Shown: positions 16,897-25,352 of the stretch, piece by piece
Layout of the letters: each line of letters begins with the position of its first letter
Position numbering within the stretch: the stretch's first letter is position 1
Source: Streptomyces regalis
Lineage (GTDB): Bacteria; Actinomycetota; Actinomycetes; Streptomycetales; Streptomycetaceae
Assembly (NCBI RefSeq): GCF_001509475.1
Contig: NZ_LLZG01000118.1
Location: 34,225-98,224, forward strand
Direction of reading: 5' to 3'
DNA: 64,000 bases
Notes under the pieces: model-generated
Told to the model about the DNA's origin: nothing
Database searches by the model: none
The model's input: only the letters and a program-made list of their open reading frames with translations
Position numbers and translations under genes: made by a program

Positions 16897-18030
16897 TCAG
16901 TACGACTTGGGCAGGCCAAGAGTCTGGTGGGAGACGTAGTTGAGAATCATCTCCCGGCTCACCGGAGCAATACGAGACACGCGCGCGGCGGTTATCAACG
17001 AGGCCAGGCCGAACTCGCGGGTGAGGCCGTTTCCGCCGAGGGTGTGCACGGCCTGGTCGACGGCTTTGACGCAGGCCTCCCCCGCCGCGTATTTCGCCAT
17101 GTTGGCGGCCTCGCCCGCGCCCACGTCGTCTCCGGCGTCGTACAGGTACGCCGCCTTCTGCATCATCAGGCGGGCCAGTTCGAGGTCGATGTGCGCCTGG
17201 GCGAGGGGGTGGGCGATGGCCTGGTGGGCGCCGATGGGGGTCTTCCACACGGTGCGGTCGCGCGCGTACTCGACGGCACGCGCGAGGGCGTACCGGCCCA
17301 TGCCGATCGCGAAGGCGGCCGTCATGATGCGTTCGGGGTTGAGGCCGGCGAAGAGCTGGAGGAGGCCCGCGTCCTCGTCGCCGACCAGGGCGTCGGCGGG
17401 GAGCCGTACGTCGTCGAGGGTCAGCTCGAACTGCTTCTCGGGAGCTTGGAGTTCCATGTCGATCCGGCGGCGCTGGAACCCTTCGACGTCCCTCGGGACG
17501 ATGAAGAGGCAGGGCTTGAGACGGCCGGTGCGGGCGTCTTCCGTGCGGCCGACTATGAGGGTCGCGTCCGCTATGTCGACGCCGGAGATGAAGACCTTGC
17601 GGCCGTTGAGTACCCAGTCGGCGCCGTCTTTGCGTGCCGTTGTCATGATGCGGTGGCTGTTGGAGCCGGCGTCTGGCTCTGTGATGCCGAAGGCCATGGT
17701 GCGGGTGCCGTCGGCGAGGCCCGGGAGCCACTCGCGCTTCTGTTCCTCGGTGCCGAAGCGGGCGATGACTGTGCCGCAGATGGCCGGGGACACGATCATC
17801 ATGAGGAGGGGGCAGCCTGCGGCTCCCAACTCCTCCAAGACGATGGAGAGTTCGGCGATTCCGCCGCCTCCACCGCCGTATGCCTCCGGCAGGTTGACGC
17901 CGAGGTAGCCGAGTTTGGCGGCCTCGGACCAGAGTTGCTCTCGGTCGAAGGTGCGGCCGTGGCGTTTGCCGAGGGCGGCTACTGCGGACCGTAGGGCCTT
18001 GTGTTCTTCGGATTCGAGGGTGGGGGGCAT
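16897..18030 (-). CDS. Acyl-CoA dehydrogenase
   Basis: A 377-residue FAD-dependent dehydrogenase that introduces an alpha,beta double bond in an acyl-CoA. It shows MAFGITEPDAGSNS (FAD/substrate loop), LNGRKVFISGVD, the C-terminal FAD-binding QAVHTLGGNGLTREFGLASLITAAR region, and a preceding YARDRTVWKTPIG. The N-terminal helical domain begins at LESEEHKALR. The start ATG at 18030 has GGAAGGAGC upstream. It lies between the biotin carboxylase gene and the ligase gene in one minus-strand operon. Isovaleryl- or citronellyl-type substrates would fit the neighbours. Confidence 0.92.
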   Translation of the reverse strand: MPPTLESEEHKALRSAVAALGKRHGRTFDREQLWSEAAKLGYLGVNLPEAYGGGGGGIAELSIVLEELGAAGCPLLMMIVSPAICGTVIARFGTEEQKREWLPGLADGTRTMAFGITEPDAGSNSHRIMTTARKDGADWVLNGRKVFISGVDIADATLIVGRTEDARTGRLKPCLFIVPRDVEGFQRRRIDMELQAPEKQFELTLDDVRLPADALVGDEDAGLLQLFAGLNPERIMTAAFAIGMGRYALARAVEYARDRTVWKTPIGAHQAIAHPLAQAHIDLELARLMMQKAAYLYDAGDDVGAGEAANMAKYAAGEACVKAVDQAVHTLGGNGLTREFGLASLITAARVSRIAPVSREMILNYVSHQTLGLPKSY

Positions 18031-18049
18031 GGGGCTCCTTCCCGGGTGC

Positions 18050-18119
18050 GGGTCGTGTGTGGTTGCTCGCGCTCACGCGGCGGTAGCCGCATATCGATAC
18101 AGTCCCGCGCCCCTTTAGG
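18050..18119 (-). repeat. Dispersed Streptomyces intergenic repeat, copy 2
   Basis: Read on the minus strand it is GGGGCGCGGGACTGTATCGA, then ATGCGGCTACCGCCGCGTGA and GCGCGAGCAACCAC, close to copy 1 at 1584-1662. The hairpin is kept although its sequence changed (GCGGC-TACC-GCCGC). It overlaps the stop codon of the biotin carboxylase gene and lies inside the operon, before the acyl-CoA dehydrogenase gene. Confidence 0.65.
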
Positions 18120-19956
18120 CCAACTGCACTACTGCAAGCAATGAGCCGACCGTCACCTGTTGGCCAGGTACGGCGTGAAGGGCGCTCAGCGTTCCCGTGA
18201 GCGGCGCTGAGATCTTGTGCTGCATCTTCATTGCCTCCAGCCATAGGAGGGGTTGTCCGGCCTGTACAGCGGCCCCGACGGCCAGTCCCTCGGCGATCCG
18301 TACGACCGTGCCGGGTATGGGGGCCACCAGGGACCCCGGCGCCAGCTGTGCCGTCGGGTCCGGGAAGCGGGGTAGTGCCGTGAGGCGCGTGGCGTTCACG
18401 TGGATCTCGTCGCCGTACCTCGCGACCTCGAAGTTCCTTCGTACGCCGTCCACCTCGAGTACGACCAGGGCGGCATCGGCTCGTACCACCCGCACCCCGT
18501 CGGCCTCCAGGCCCGCGCGCGTGTGGCGGTAGCGGACCTCGATCTCCTCGCCCGCCCTCGCGTAGCGCTTGGTCTGCGACTGCGACGGCACGTTACGCCA
18601 GCCGCCGAAGCGGGAGCGGCCGTGGGCGTCGGACAGGGCCGCGGCCAGGGGGGCGTACGGGTCCGGCGTGGGCCGTGTCAGGTCGGTGAGGTGGCGGTCG
18701 TAGAAGCCGGTGTCCATGCGGGCGGACGTGAACTCCTCGTGGCGCAGGGAGCGGACGAGGAGGTCGCGGTTGGTGAGCGGGCCGTGGAGCGTCGTCCGTT
18801 CCAGGGCGCCGGCGAGCTTGCGGATCGCGGCCGCGCGCGTGGGGGCGTGGGCGACGAGCTTGGCGAGCATCGGATCGTAGTGGACGCCGATCTCGTCGCC
18901 GTCGGTGAAGCCGGTGTCCAGCCGGACGCCCTCGGGTACGGCGAAACGGTGCAGGGTGCCGGTCTGCGGGGCCCAGTCGTGGGCCGGGTCCTCGGCGTAG
19001 AGGCGGGCCTCGACGGCGTGGCCACACGCGTGTGGCGGGTCGGCGGCGAGGGCGTGGCCTTCGGCGACGCGGATCTGTTCCGCGACCAGGTCGATGCCGA
19101 AGACCGCTTCCGTCACGGGGTGTTCGACCTGGAGGCGGGTGTTCATCTCCAGGAAGTGCGCCTTGTCGCCGGCGACCAGGAACTCGACGGTGCCGGCGCC
19201 GGCGTAGTCGACGGCACGGGAGGCGCGTACGGCCAGTGCGTGCAGCTCGTTCGTGAGCCGTTCGGTGAGGCCGGGTGCCGGGGACTCCTCGATCACCTTC
19301 TGGTGGCGGCGCTGCAGGGAGCAGTCCCGGGTGCCGAGGGCCCAGACGGTGCCGTGGGTGTCGGCGAGGATCTGCACCTCGACGTGGCGGCCGTTCTCGA
19401 TGTACGGCTCGACGAACACCTCGCCGTCGCCGAAGGCGCTCGCGGCCTCAGCGCGCGCGCTCTGCAACGCACTGTCGAGCTCCTCCAGGCGGCGCACGAT
19501 CCTCATTCCGCGCCCTCCGCCGCCCGCGGCCGCCTTCACCAGCACGGGCAGGTCGCTCTCGGTGACCTCGCCCAGGGGGGCAAGCCCCATCAGCTGTTTC
19601 GCCCGTGTCTTGGACGCCATCGCCTCGATCGCTTCCGGGGGCGGGCCGATCCAGACGAGCCCCGCGTCGAGGACGGCGCGTGCGAAGTCGGCGTTCTCGG
19701 AGAGGAAGCCGTAGCCGGGGTGTACGGCGTCCGCGCCGCAGGCCACGGCCGCCTTCACGATCAGGCCGCCGTCGAGATACGTGTCGGAGGGGGCCGCTCC
19801 CGGCAGCCGTACCGCCGTGTCGGCCACGCGCGTGTGGAGGGCGTTGTCGTCGGCGTCCGAGTACACGGCGACCGTCCGGATTCCCCACTCACGGCACGTG
19901 CGGAAGATGCGGCAGGCGATCTCGCCCCGGTTGGCGACGAGCACAGAAGTGATCAC
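18115..19956 (-). CDS. Acyl-CoA carboxylase alpha subunit (biotin carboxylase plus BCCP)
   Basis: A 613-residue biotin-dependent carboxylase subunit. The N-terminus ITSVLVANRGEIACRIFRTC begins the biotin carboxylase domain. The ATP-grasp glycine loop is KAAAGGGGRGMRIV, and FLEMNTRLQVEHPVTEAV carries metal and bicarbonate contacts. A BT-like linker follows, then a C-terminal biotinyl domain with EAMKM, where the lysine is biotinylated. The GTG at 19956 is the start that gives the family N-terminus; longer open frame upstream is non-homologous. It works with the beta subunit gene 11 bases upstream. The set resembles methylcrotonyl-CoA or geranyl-CoA carboxylase. Confidence 0.93.
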   Translation of the reverse strand: MITSVLVANRGEIACRIFRTCREWGIRTVAVYSDADDNALHTRVADTAVRLPGAAPSDTYLDGGLIVKAAVACGADAVHPGYGFLSENADFARAVLDAGLVWIGPPPEAIEAMASKTRAKQLMGLAPLGEVTESDLPVLVKAAAGGGGRGMRIVRRLEELDSALQSARAEAASAFGDGEVFVEPYIENGRHVEVQILADTHGTVWALGTRDCSLQRRHQKVIEESPAPGLTERLTNELHALAVRASRAVDYAGAGTVEFLVAGDKAHFLEMNTRLQVEHPVTEAVFGIDLVAEQIRVAEGHALAADPPHACGHAVEARLYAEDPAHDWAPQTGTLHRFAVPEGVRLDTGFTDGDEIGVHYDPMLAKLVAHAPTRAAAIRKLAGALERTTLHGPLTNRDLLVRSLRHEEFTSARMDTGFYDRHLTDLTRPTPDPYAPLAAALSDAHGRSRFGGWRNVPSQSQTKRYARAGEEIEVRYRHTRAGLEADGVRVVRADAALVVLEVDGVRRNFEVARYGDEIHVNATRLTALPRFPDPTAQLAPGSLVAPIPGTVVRIAEGLAVGAAVQAGQPLLWLEAMKMQHKISAPLTGTLSALHAVPGQQVTVGSLLAVVQLA

Positions 19957-19967
19957 TGGAAGGTCCC

Positions 19968-21566
19968 TCACATCCGGAAGACGCCGAAGCCGCCACGCGC
20001 GCCCTCGTACGGGGCGGTGTGGATGGCGGACAGGCACATACCGAGGGCGGTGCGTGTGTCGCGCGGATCTATGACGCCGTCGTCGTACAGCCGCCCCGAC
20101 AGGAACATGGGCAGCGACTCCGACTCGATCTGCTGCTCCACCATGGCGCGCAGCGCGGCGTCCCCCTCCTCGTCGTACGGCTGCCCCTTCGCGGCCGCCG
20201 ACTGGCGGGCCACGATCGAGAGCACGCCGGCGAGCTGCTGGGGGCCCATGACGGCGGACTTGGCGCTGGGCCAGGCGAAGAGGAAGCGGGGGTCGTAGGC
20301 GCGGCCGCACATGCCGTAGTGCCCGGCGCCGTACGACGCACCCATGAGGACGGACAGATGCGGCACCCGGCTGTTGCTGACCGCGTTGATCATCATGGCG
20401 CCGTGCTTGATGATGCCGCCCTGCTCGTACTGGCTGCCCACCATGTAGCCGGTGGTGTTGTGCAGGAAGAGCAGCGGGATGTCGCGCTGGTTGGCGAGCT
20501 GGATGAACTGGGCGGCCTTCTGGGACTCCTCGCTGAAGAGGACCCCTTGGGCGTTCGCCAGCACGCCGATCGGGTAGCCGTGCAGGGCTGCCCAGCCGGT
20601 GGTCAGGCTCGTTCCGTACATCGGCTTGAACTCGTCGAAGTCGGAGGCGTCGACGATGCGGGCGATGACCTCGCGCGGGTCGAAGGGGGTCTTGAGGTCG
20701 CCGGGGACGATGCCGAGGAGTTCGTCGGCGGAGTACTTGGGGGGCTCGGCGGGGCCCGGATCGCCGTAGGCCTTACGGTGGTTGAGGCGGGCAACCACCC
20801 GGCGTGCCTGGCGCAGGGCGTCCGGCTCGTCGGCCGCGAAGTAGTCGGCGAGGCCCGACACGCGCGCATGCATCTCCGCACCGCCCAGCGACTCGTCGTC
20901 GCTCTCCTCACCGGTCGCCATCTTCACCAGGGGCGGACCGCCGAGGAACACCTTGGCGCGCTCCTTGACCATGATCACGTGGTCGGACATGCCGGGGACG
21001 TACGCACCGCCGGCCGTCGAGTTGCCGAAGACGACCGCGATCGTGGGAATGCCGGCCGCGGACAGCCGCGTCAGTTCCCGGAAGATGGCGCCCCCGGGGA
21101 TGAAGATCTCCTTCTGCGACGGCAGGTCGGCGCCGCCCGACTCGACGAGGTTGATGCAGGGCAGCCGGTTGGCGAGGGCGATGTCGTTCGCGCGCAGCGC
21201 CTTCTTCAGCGACCAGGGGTTGCTCGCTCCCCCGCGCACGGTCGGGTCGTTGGCGGTGATCAGGCACTCCACGCCCTCGACGACCCCGATACCGGTGACG
21301 AGGGACGCGCCGACCGTGTAGTCACTGCCCCAGGCGGCCAGCGGCGACAGCTCCAGGAACGGCGTGTCGGGGTCGAGGAGCAGCTCGATGCGCTCACGGG
21401 CGAGGAGCTTGCCGCGCTTCCTGTGCCTGGCCACGTACTTCTCGCCGCCGCCCGCGAGGGCTTTGGCGTGTTCGGCGTCGAGGTCGGTGAGCTTGGCGAG
21501 CATGGCCTCGCGGTTGGCCCGGTAGTCGGGGCCGGTGGTGTCCAGGGTGGAGGGCAGGACGGTCAC
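19968..21566 (-). CDS. Acyl-CoA carboxylase beta subunit (carboxyltransferase)
   Basis: A 532-residue carboxyltransferase of the crotonase fold. Typical stretches are LLARERIELLLDPDTPFLEL, a long NPWSLKKALRANDIA region, the acyl-CoA pocket near LVESGGADLPSQKEIFIPGG, FGNSTAGGAYVPGMSD, and the C-terminal GVLFSEESQKAAQFIQL and GASYGAGHYGMCGRAYDPRF. This order is that of the methylcrotonyl-CoA carboxylase beta family rather than of propionyl-CoA carboxylase. The start GTG overlaps the AtuA-like stop as GTGA. Confidence 0.92.
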   Translation of the reverse strand: MTVLPSTLDTTGPDYRANREAMLAKLTDLDAEHAKALAGGGEKYVARHRKRGKLLARERIELLLDPDTPFLELSPLAAWGSDYTVGASLVTGIGVVEGVECLITANDPTVRGGASNPWSLKKALRANDIALANRLPCINLVESGGADLPSQKEIFIPGGAIFRELTRLSAAGIPTIAVVFGNSTAGGAYVPGMSDHVIMVKERAKVFLGGPPLVKMATGEESDDESLGGAEMHARVSGLADYFAADEPDALRQARRVVARLNHRKAYGDPGPAEPPKYSADELLGIVPGDLKTPFDPREVIARIVDASDFDEFKPMYGTSLTTGWAALHGYPIGVLANAQGVLFSEESQKAAQFIQLANQRDIPLLFLHNTTGYMVGSQYEQGGIIKHGAMMINAVSNSRVPHLSVLMGASYGAGHYGMCGRAYDPRFLFAWPSAKSAVMGPQQLAGVLSIVARQSAAAKGQPYDEEGDAALRAMVEQQIESESLPMFLSGRLYDDGVIDPRDTRTALGMCLSAIHTAPYEGARGGFGVFRM

Positions 21567-23284
21567 AGCAGGGTCTCCGGGATGTCCAGGTGGCGGGAGC
21601 GCAGCCATTCGCCGAGCGCCTTGGCCTGCGGGTCGAAACGGTGCTGCGCGGCGACGCCCTCGCCGAGGATGCCCTCGACGACGAAGTTGAGGGCGCGGAG
21701 GTTGGGCAGCAGGTGCCGGGTGACTTTCAGCCGACCGCTTTCCGGGATCAGCTGCTGGAACCTGGCGGCTGTGAGCTCGTGCGCGAGCCAGCGCCAGGCG
21801 TCGTCCGTCCGCACCCAGACACCGACGTTGGCGTTCCCGCCCTTGTCGCCGCTGCGGGCGCCTGCGATGAGGCCGAGGGGGACGCGCTTCGTGGGCGCGG
21901 GTGGCAGTGGCTTCGGTAGGGGTGGTGGCTCCAGTACATCGTCGAGTACGGCCGTGTCGTGGGCCGGCGGCACGTGGGCCGGCAGCACGTGGGCCGGCGG
22001 CACAGGAACCCGGCGTCCGTCGTGGAGGACGGCCACATGGTCGACCGCACCATGGGGGACGTACACATCCTCGAAGACCCCATAGGGCGAGCCCTTTCCG
22101 GGTGGTGCCAGCACATGGAAGCCGGGGTAACTGGCGAGCGCCAACTCCACGGCGGCCCCGCTCAGCGCCCGCCCGACGACCGCTTGGTCCGCATCGCGTA
22201 CGACGAGCCGCAGCAGCGCGCTCGCCATCTCCTCCGTCGGCGCGTCGGGCCGTTCGGTGCGGACCAGGCCCCAACGGACCTCTGCGGGCGGCGACTTGGC
22301 CAGCGCGTCCGTCATCTGCTCCCGCACGAGGGCGGCCTTGGCCTCGATGTCGAGGCCGGTGAGCACGAAGGCGACCTCGTTGCGGAAACCGCCGAGGCGG
22401 TTGACGCCGACCTTGAGGGTCGGGGGCGGGGCCTCGCCACGTACGCCCTCGACACGGACGCGATCCGGGCCGTCCTGCGTCAGCCATACGGTGTCCAGGC
22501 GGGCGGTGACGTCCGGCCCCGCGTACCGGGCACCCGCCGTCTCGTACAGCAGCTGAGCCGTCACCGTGCCGACGTCGACGAAGCCGCCGGTGCCGGGGTG
22601 CTTGGTGATGACGCAGGTGCCGTCCTCGTGGAGCTCGGCGAGCGGGAAGCCGGGGCGCCGGACGTCGCCCTCCTCGAAGAAGGCGTAGTTGCCGCCGGTC
22701 GCCTGCGCCCCGCACTCCAGCACATGCCCGGCGACGACCGCGCCCGCGAGCCGGTCGTACTCCCCCGGCCCCCACCCGAAGTGGGCGGCGGCTGGCCCCG
22801 TGACCAGGGCGGCGTCCGTCACCCGCCCGGTGACCACGATGTCCGCGCCCTTCCGCAGACAGGCGGCGATGCCGAAGCCGCCGAGGTAGGCGTGGGCGGC
22901 GAGGCTGCCCGGGTGGGCGGCGGTGAGATCGTCACCCTCGACGTGGGCGACCCGGACGGGGACGCCCAGGCGATCGGCCAACTGCCGTACGGCGTCCGCC
23001 AGTCCGACCGGATTGAGGCCGCCCGCGTTGGCGACGATCCTGACGTCCCGCTCGTGCGCGAGCCGTAGGCACTCCTCCAGCTGCCGCAAGAAGGTGCGCG
23101 CGTATCCGGCGCCGGGGTCCTTCAGCCGGTCCCGGCCGAGGATCAGCATGGTCAGCTCGGCGAGGTAGTCGCCGGTGAGGACGTCCAGTTCGCCGCCGGT
23201 GAGCATCTCGCGCATGGCGTCGAAGCGGTCGCCGTAGAAGCCGGAGGCGTTGCCGATCCGCAGCGGACGGGGCGCGGGCGTCAC
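21563..23284 (-). CDS. AtuA-like protein (acyclic terpene utilisation, DUF1446)
   Basis: About 573 residues. The N-terminus PLRIGNASGFYGDRFDAMREM and the stretches NAGGLNPVGLADAVRQLA, ADIVVTGRVTDAALV, and GGFVDVGTVTAQLLYE are hallmarks of the DUF1446 family founded by AtuA of Pseudomonas citronellol catabolism. A C-terminal AtuA-like domain (GLIAGARSGDKGGNANVGVWV) follows a proline/histidine-rich linker at about 440-470 with a short PAHV-type repeat. The biochemical role is not settled. It sits between the carboxylase and the TIGR03084 gene, with 4-base overlaps at both ends. Confidence 0.88.
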   Translation of the reverse strand: MTPAPRPLRIGNASGFYGDRFDAMREMLTGGELDVLTGDYLAELTMLILGRDRLKDPGAGYARTFLRQLEECLRLAHERDVRIVANAGGLNPVGLADAVRQLADRLGVPVRVAHVEGDDLTAAHPGSLAAHAYLGGFGIAACLRKGADIVVTGRVTDAALVTGPAAAHFGWGPGEYDRLAGAVVAGHVLECGAQATGGNYAFFEEGDVRRPGFPLAELHEDGTCVITKHPGTGGFVDVGTVTAQLLYETAGARYAGPDVTARLDTVWLTQDGPDRVRVEGVRGEAPPPTLKVGVNRLGGFRNEVAFVLTGLDIEAKAALVREQMTDALAKSPPAEVRWGLVRTERPDAPTEEMASALLRLVVRDADQAVVGRALSGAAVELALASYPGFHVLAPPGKGSPYGVFEDVYVPHGAVDHVAVLHDGRRVPVPPAHVLPAHVPPAHDTAVLDDVLEPPPLPKPLPPAPTKRVPLGLIAGARSGDKGGNANVGVWVRTDDAWRWLAHELTAARFQQLIPESGRLKVTRHLLPNLRALNFVVEGILGEGVAAQHRFDPQAKALGEWLRSRHLDIPETLL

Positions 23285-24075
23285 TGCGCGGGCCCCTTCG
23301 GCGCGCGACCCTTGCCCGGCGGGCCCGCGAAGACCTGGGCGATGTCGAACCAGCGGTCGGCGTCCGGGCCCTCGGCGTGCAGGGCAAGGTCGGAGCGGTG
23401 GGCTCGCTGGGTGACCAGGAGGCAGAAGTCGAGGGCGGGGCCGGTCACGCGCTGCGGGGCGTCTTCGGGGCCGTAGGTCCACAACGCGCCGGAGGGCGAG
23501 ACGAGTTCGACGCGGAAGTCGTCGAGCGGCGCGGGGAGTCCGTGCACGCCGAAGGCGAAGTCCCGGGTCCGTACCCCGATCCACACCACATGCCTCAGCC
23601 GGTCGGTAGGTGTGCGCGCCACACCCAGTGCGTCGGCGACGTCCAGACCGTGGGCCCAGGTCTCCATAAGTCGGGCCGTGGCCATGGAGGCAGCCGACAT
23701 GGGTGGGCCGTACCAGGGGAAGCGGACGCCGGTCGGCGCCTCGCGCAACGCCGCGTCGAGGGCAGCCCGCCCTTCCCGCCACCTCGCCAGTAGCTCGGCG
23801 GGCGGAAGTCCGGCCCCCTCCTCCGCCCCCTCGTCGACGAACGAACCCGGGGTGACCAGCGCCTTCTCCACCAGCGCGTGGAACGCGTCCACGTCGGTCA
23901 CCGCCAGCAGCGCCGAGCGGTCCGTCCAGGCGAGGTGCGCGATCTGGTGGGCGACGGTCCAGCCGGGCGCCGGAGTCGCGAGTGCCCACCGCTCGGGGCT
24001 CAACTCGGCCACGAGCCGGTCGAGTTCCTCGCTCTCCTCGCGCAGATCGTCGAACACAGGCGTCGGATCGGACAC
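23281..24075 (-). CDS. TIGR03084-family, DinB/mycothiol-maleylpyruvate isomerase-like protein
   Basis: A 264-residue protein whose N-terminal half is a DinB-like four-helix bundle with GWTVAHQIAHLAWTD (metal-ligand histidines) and a third histidine in METWAHGLDVADALG. The C-terminal half is an SCP2-like mixed domain. TIGR03084 members regularly accompany AtuA and acyl-CoA carboxylase genes in actinobacteria, but the reaction is not known. It is the first gene of the operon, with GTG at 24075 and GAGGGGAG upstream. Confidence 0.85.
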   Translation of the reverse strand: MSDPTPVFDDLREESEELDRLVAELSPERWALATPAPGWTVAHQIAHLAWTDRSALLAVTDVDAFHALVEKALVTPGSFVDEGAEEGAGLPPAELLARWREGRAALDAALREAPTGVRFPWYGPPMSAASMATARLMETWAHGLDVADALGVARTPTDRLRHVVWIGVRTRDFAFGVHGLPAPLDDFRVELVSPSGALWTYGPEDAPQRVTGPALDFCLLVTQRAHRSDLALHAEGPDADRWFDIAQVFAGPPGKGRAPKGPAQ

Positions 24076-24178
24076 GGTGCGCTCCCCTCGGGACACGGCG
24101 GTGTGCGGGGTGGTGCGGTGTGTGGCGCTGCGGGATGGTGCGGCGTGGTGAGGAGCATGGCAGCGGAGAAGAAAACAA

Positions 24179-24192
24179 GCAAGCACGCTTGC
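24179..24192. promoter_or_regulatory. Palindrome upstream of the acyl-CoA operon
   Basis: GCAAGCACGCTTGC has perfect 6-base arms around a 2-base centre and lies about 104 bases before the first operon gene. Tract composition here is AT-richer than the surroundings. It is a candidate operator for the TetR regulator at the operon's end, and nothing more is shown by the sequence. Confidence 0.35.
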
Positions 24193-24328
24193 ATGAATCA
24201 AGAGGCGTTCATGAAGGGAAGGGTGTGCGTGTGGGTGTGGATGTTGGCGTGCACTCAATACACTCGGCCGTCGCGCCTGCGGCATCGGCAACGCAACGCA
24301 TGAGTCACGCATCGGGGGAAGCACAACG

Positions 24329-25282
24329 ATGAGCAACTGGAACCCGAGCGGGCAGCCGCCCTACGACCCGCACGGCCAGCAGCCGTTCCCGCCGCAGCCC
24401 GGGCCGTACCCGCCCCCGCCGGCAGCGCCCGCACCGCCCGCCGGAGGCCATCCGCCTCACATCCCGCACCCTTACTCGCCGCACCCCCATCCGCCCTACT
24501 CGCCGTACCCGGTTCCGCCGATGCCCGCCCCGCCCGGGCCCTTCACGCGGCTGTGGCGGAAGATCGGGCCCATCCACACCGCGCGCAGGGTCTTCAAGCC
24601 GTCCAGGCCGGGCATCGTCGAGGACCTCGCGGTGGTCCGTATGCAGAAGATCCGCACCATGGTGGGGCTGGGCGCGATGGTGTGGCTGTCGGCCACATAC
24701 AAGATCGCCAACTCCGTGCAGGACGCCGCCAGTGACCGTTTCAACCAGTCCTGGATCAGCGTTCTGGTGCTGTGCGTGACCTTCCCGGTCGCCGTGGGGA
24801 TCCTGCTCGCCCTGGCCTCTCCTGAGGCACGGCGGGAGCTGCTGCGCCGGGCGGCCAAGTGCTTCGGTGCGATGGTGGCCCTGGTGGCCGCGGTGTTCGT
24901 GTTCCCGGCCTCCGTTCTCACGGGCTTCATGGACGGCCGTTTCGCCACCAACCCGGTGATGACCGTCCTCACCTACATGGGCATCGCGCTCACCTTCGTG
25001 TGGGTGCTGCCCTTCATCGTCTGGGGCATCGGCCTGGCCCTGGTCCACGTGTTCCGCACCGCCGACATCCACGAGACGATGCCGCCGCTGCTGGCCATGA
25101 CGCTGGTGTGGGAGATGGCTCTGATCGACATCTTCACGAACCCCTACGAGGCCGTGCCGCTGCCGGTCCGGGTCGTGTTCATCCTGGGCGCCCCCGTCTC
25201 GGTGACCGCGGTGGGCCTGTGGGAGCTGCACCGGCTGCGCGTCCATCACGGCCGTGGAATCCAGGGATTGCTGATGCGCTAG
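24329..25282 (+). CDS. Membrane protein with a proline-rich cytoplasmic N-terminus
   Basis: 317 residues. The first 75 are a low-complexity tail of Pro, His, Tyr and Gly. A basic stretch follows, then about six predicted membrane helices between 110 and 290. No enzymatic motif is seen. Proline-rich tails of this kind are frequent in Streptomyces membrane proteins and may mediate contacts. The ATG at 24329 has GGGGGAAG eight bases upstream. It diverges from the acyl-CoA operon. The function is unknown. Confidence 0.75.
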   Translation: MSNWNPSGQPPYDPHGQQPFPPQPGPYPPPPAAPAPPAGGHPPHIPHPYSPHPHPPYSPYPVPPMPAPPGPFTRLWRKIGPIHTARRVFKPSRPGIVEDLAVVRMQKIRTMVGLGAMVWLSATYKIANSVQDAASDRFNQSWISVLVLCVTFPVAVGILLALASPEARRELLRRAAKCFGAMVALVAAVFVFPASVLTGFMDGRFATNPVMTVLTYMGIALTFVWVLPFIVWGIGLALVHVFRTADIHETMPPLLAMTLVWEMALIDIFTNPYEAVPLPVRVVFILGAPVSVTAVGLWELHRLRVHHGRGIQGLLMR

Positions 25283-25347
25283 CCGCGACCGCCGGGCCGC
25301 GACCGCCGGGCCGCGACCGCCGGGCCGCGACCGCCGGGCCGCGACCG
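25282..25347. repeat. Short tandem repeat, 14-bp unit
   Basis: GCCGCGACCGCCGG is repeated exactly four times from 25282 and then partly (10 bases). It fills the space between the stop codons of the convergent membrane-protein and EamA genes. Copy number probably varies by slippage between strains. Confidence 0.9.
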
Positions 25348-25352
25348 CGCGC

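Noticed and set aside
24305..25249. A minus-strand 314-codon frame over the proline-rich membrane protein
   Set aside because: Its residues are mostly His, Arg, Gly and Gln from antisense codons. The plus-strand frame has clear membrane helices and a good ribosome-binding site.
25282..25347. A CRISPR-like repeat
   Set aside because: The units are contiguous, with no spacers, and are only 14 bp long. It is a simple tandem repeat.
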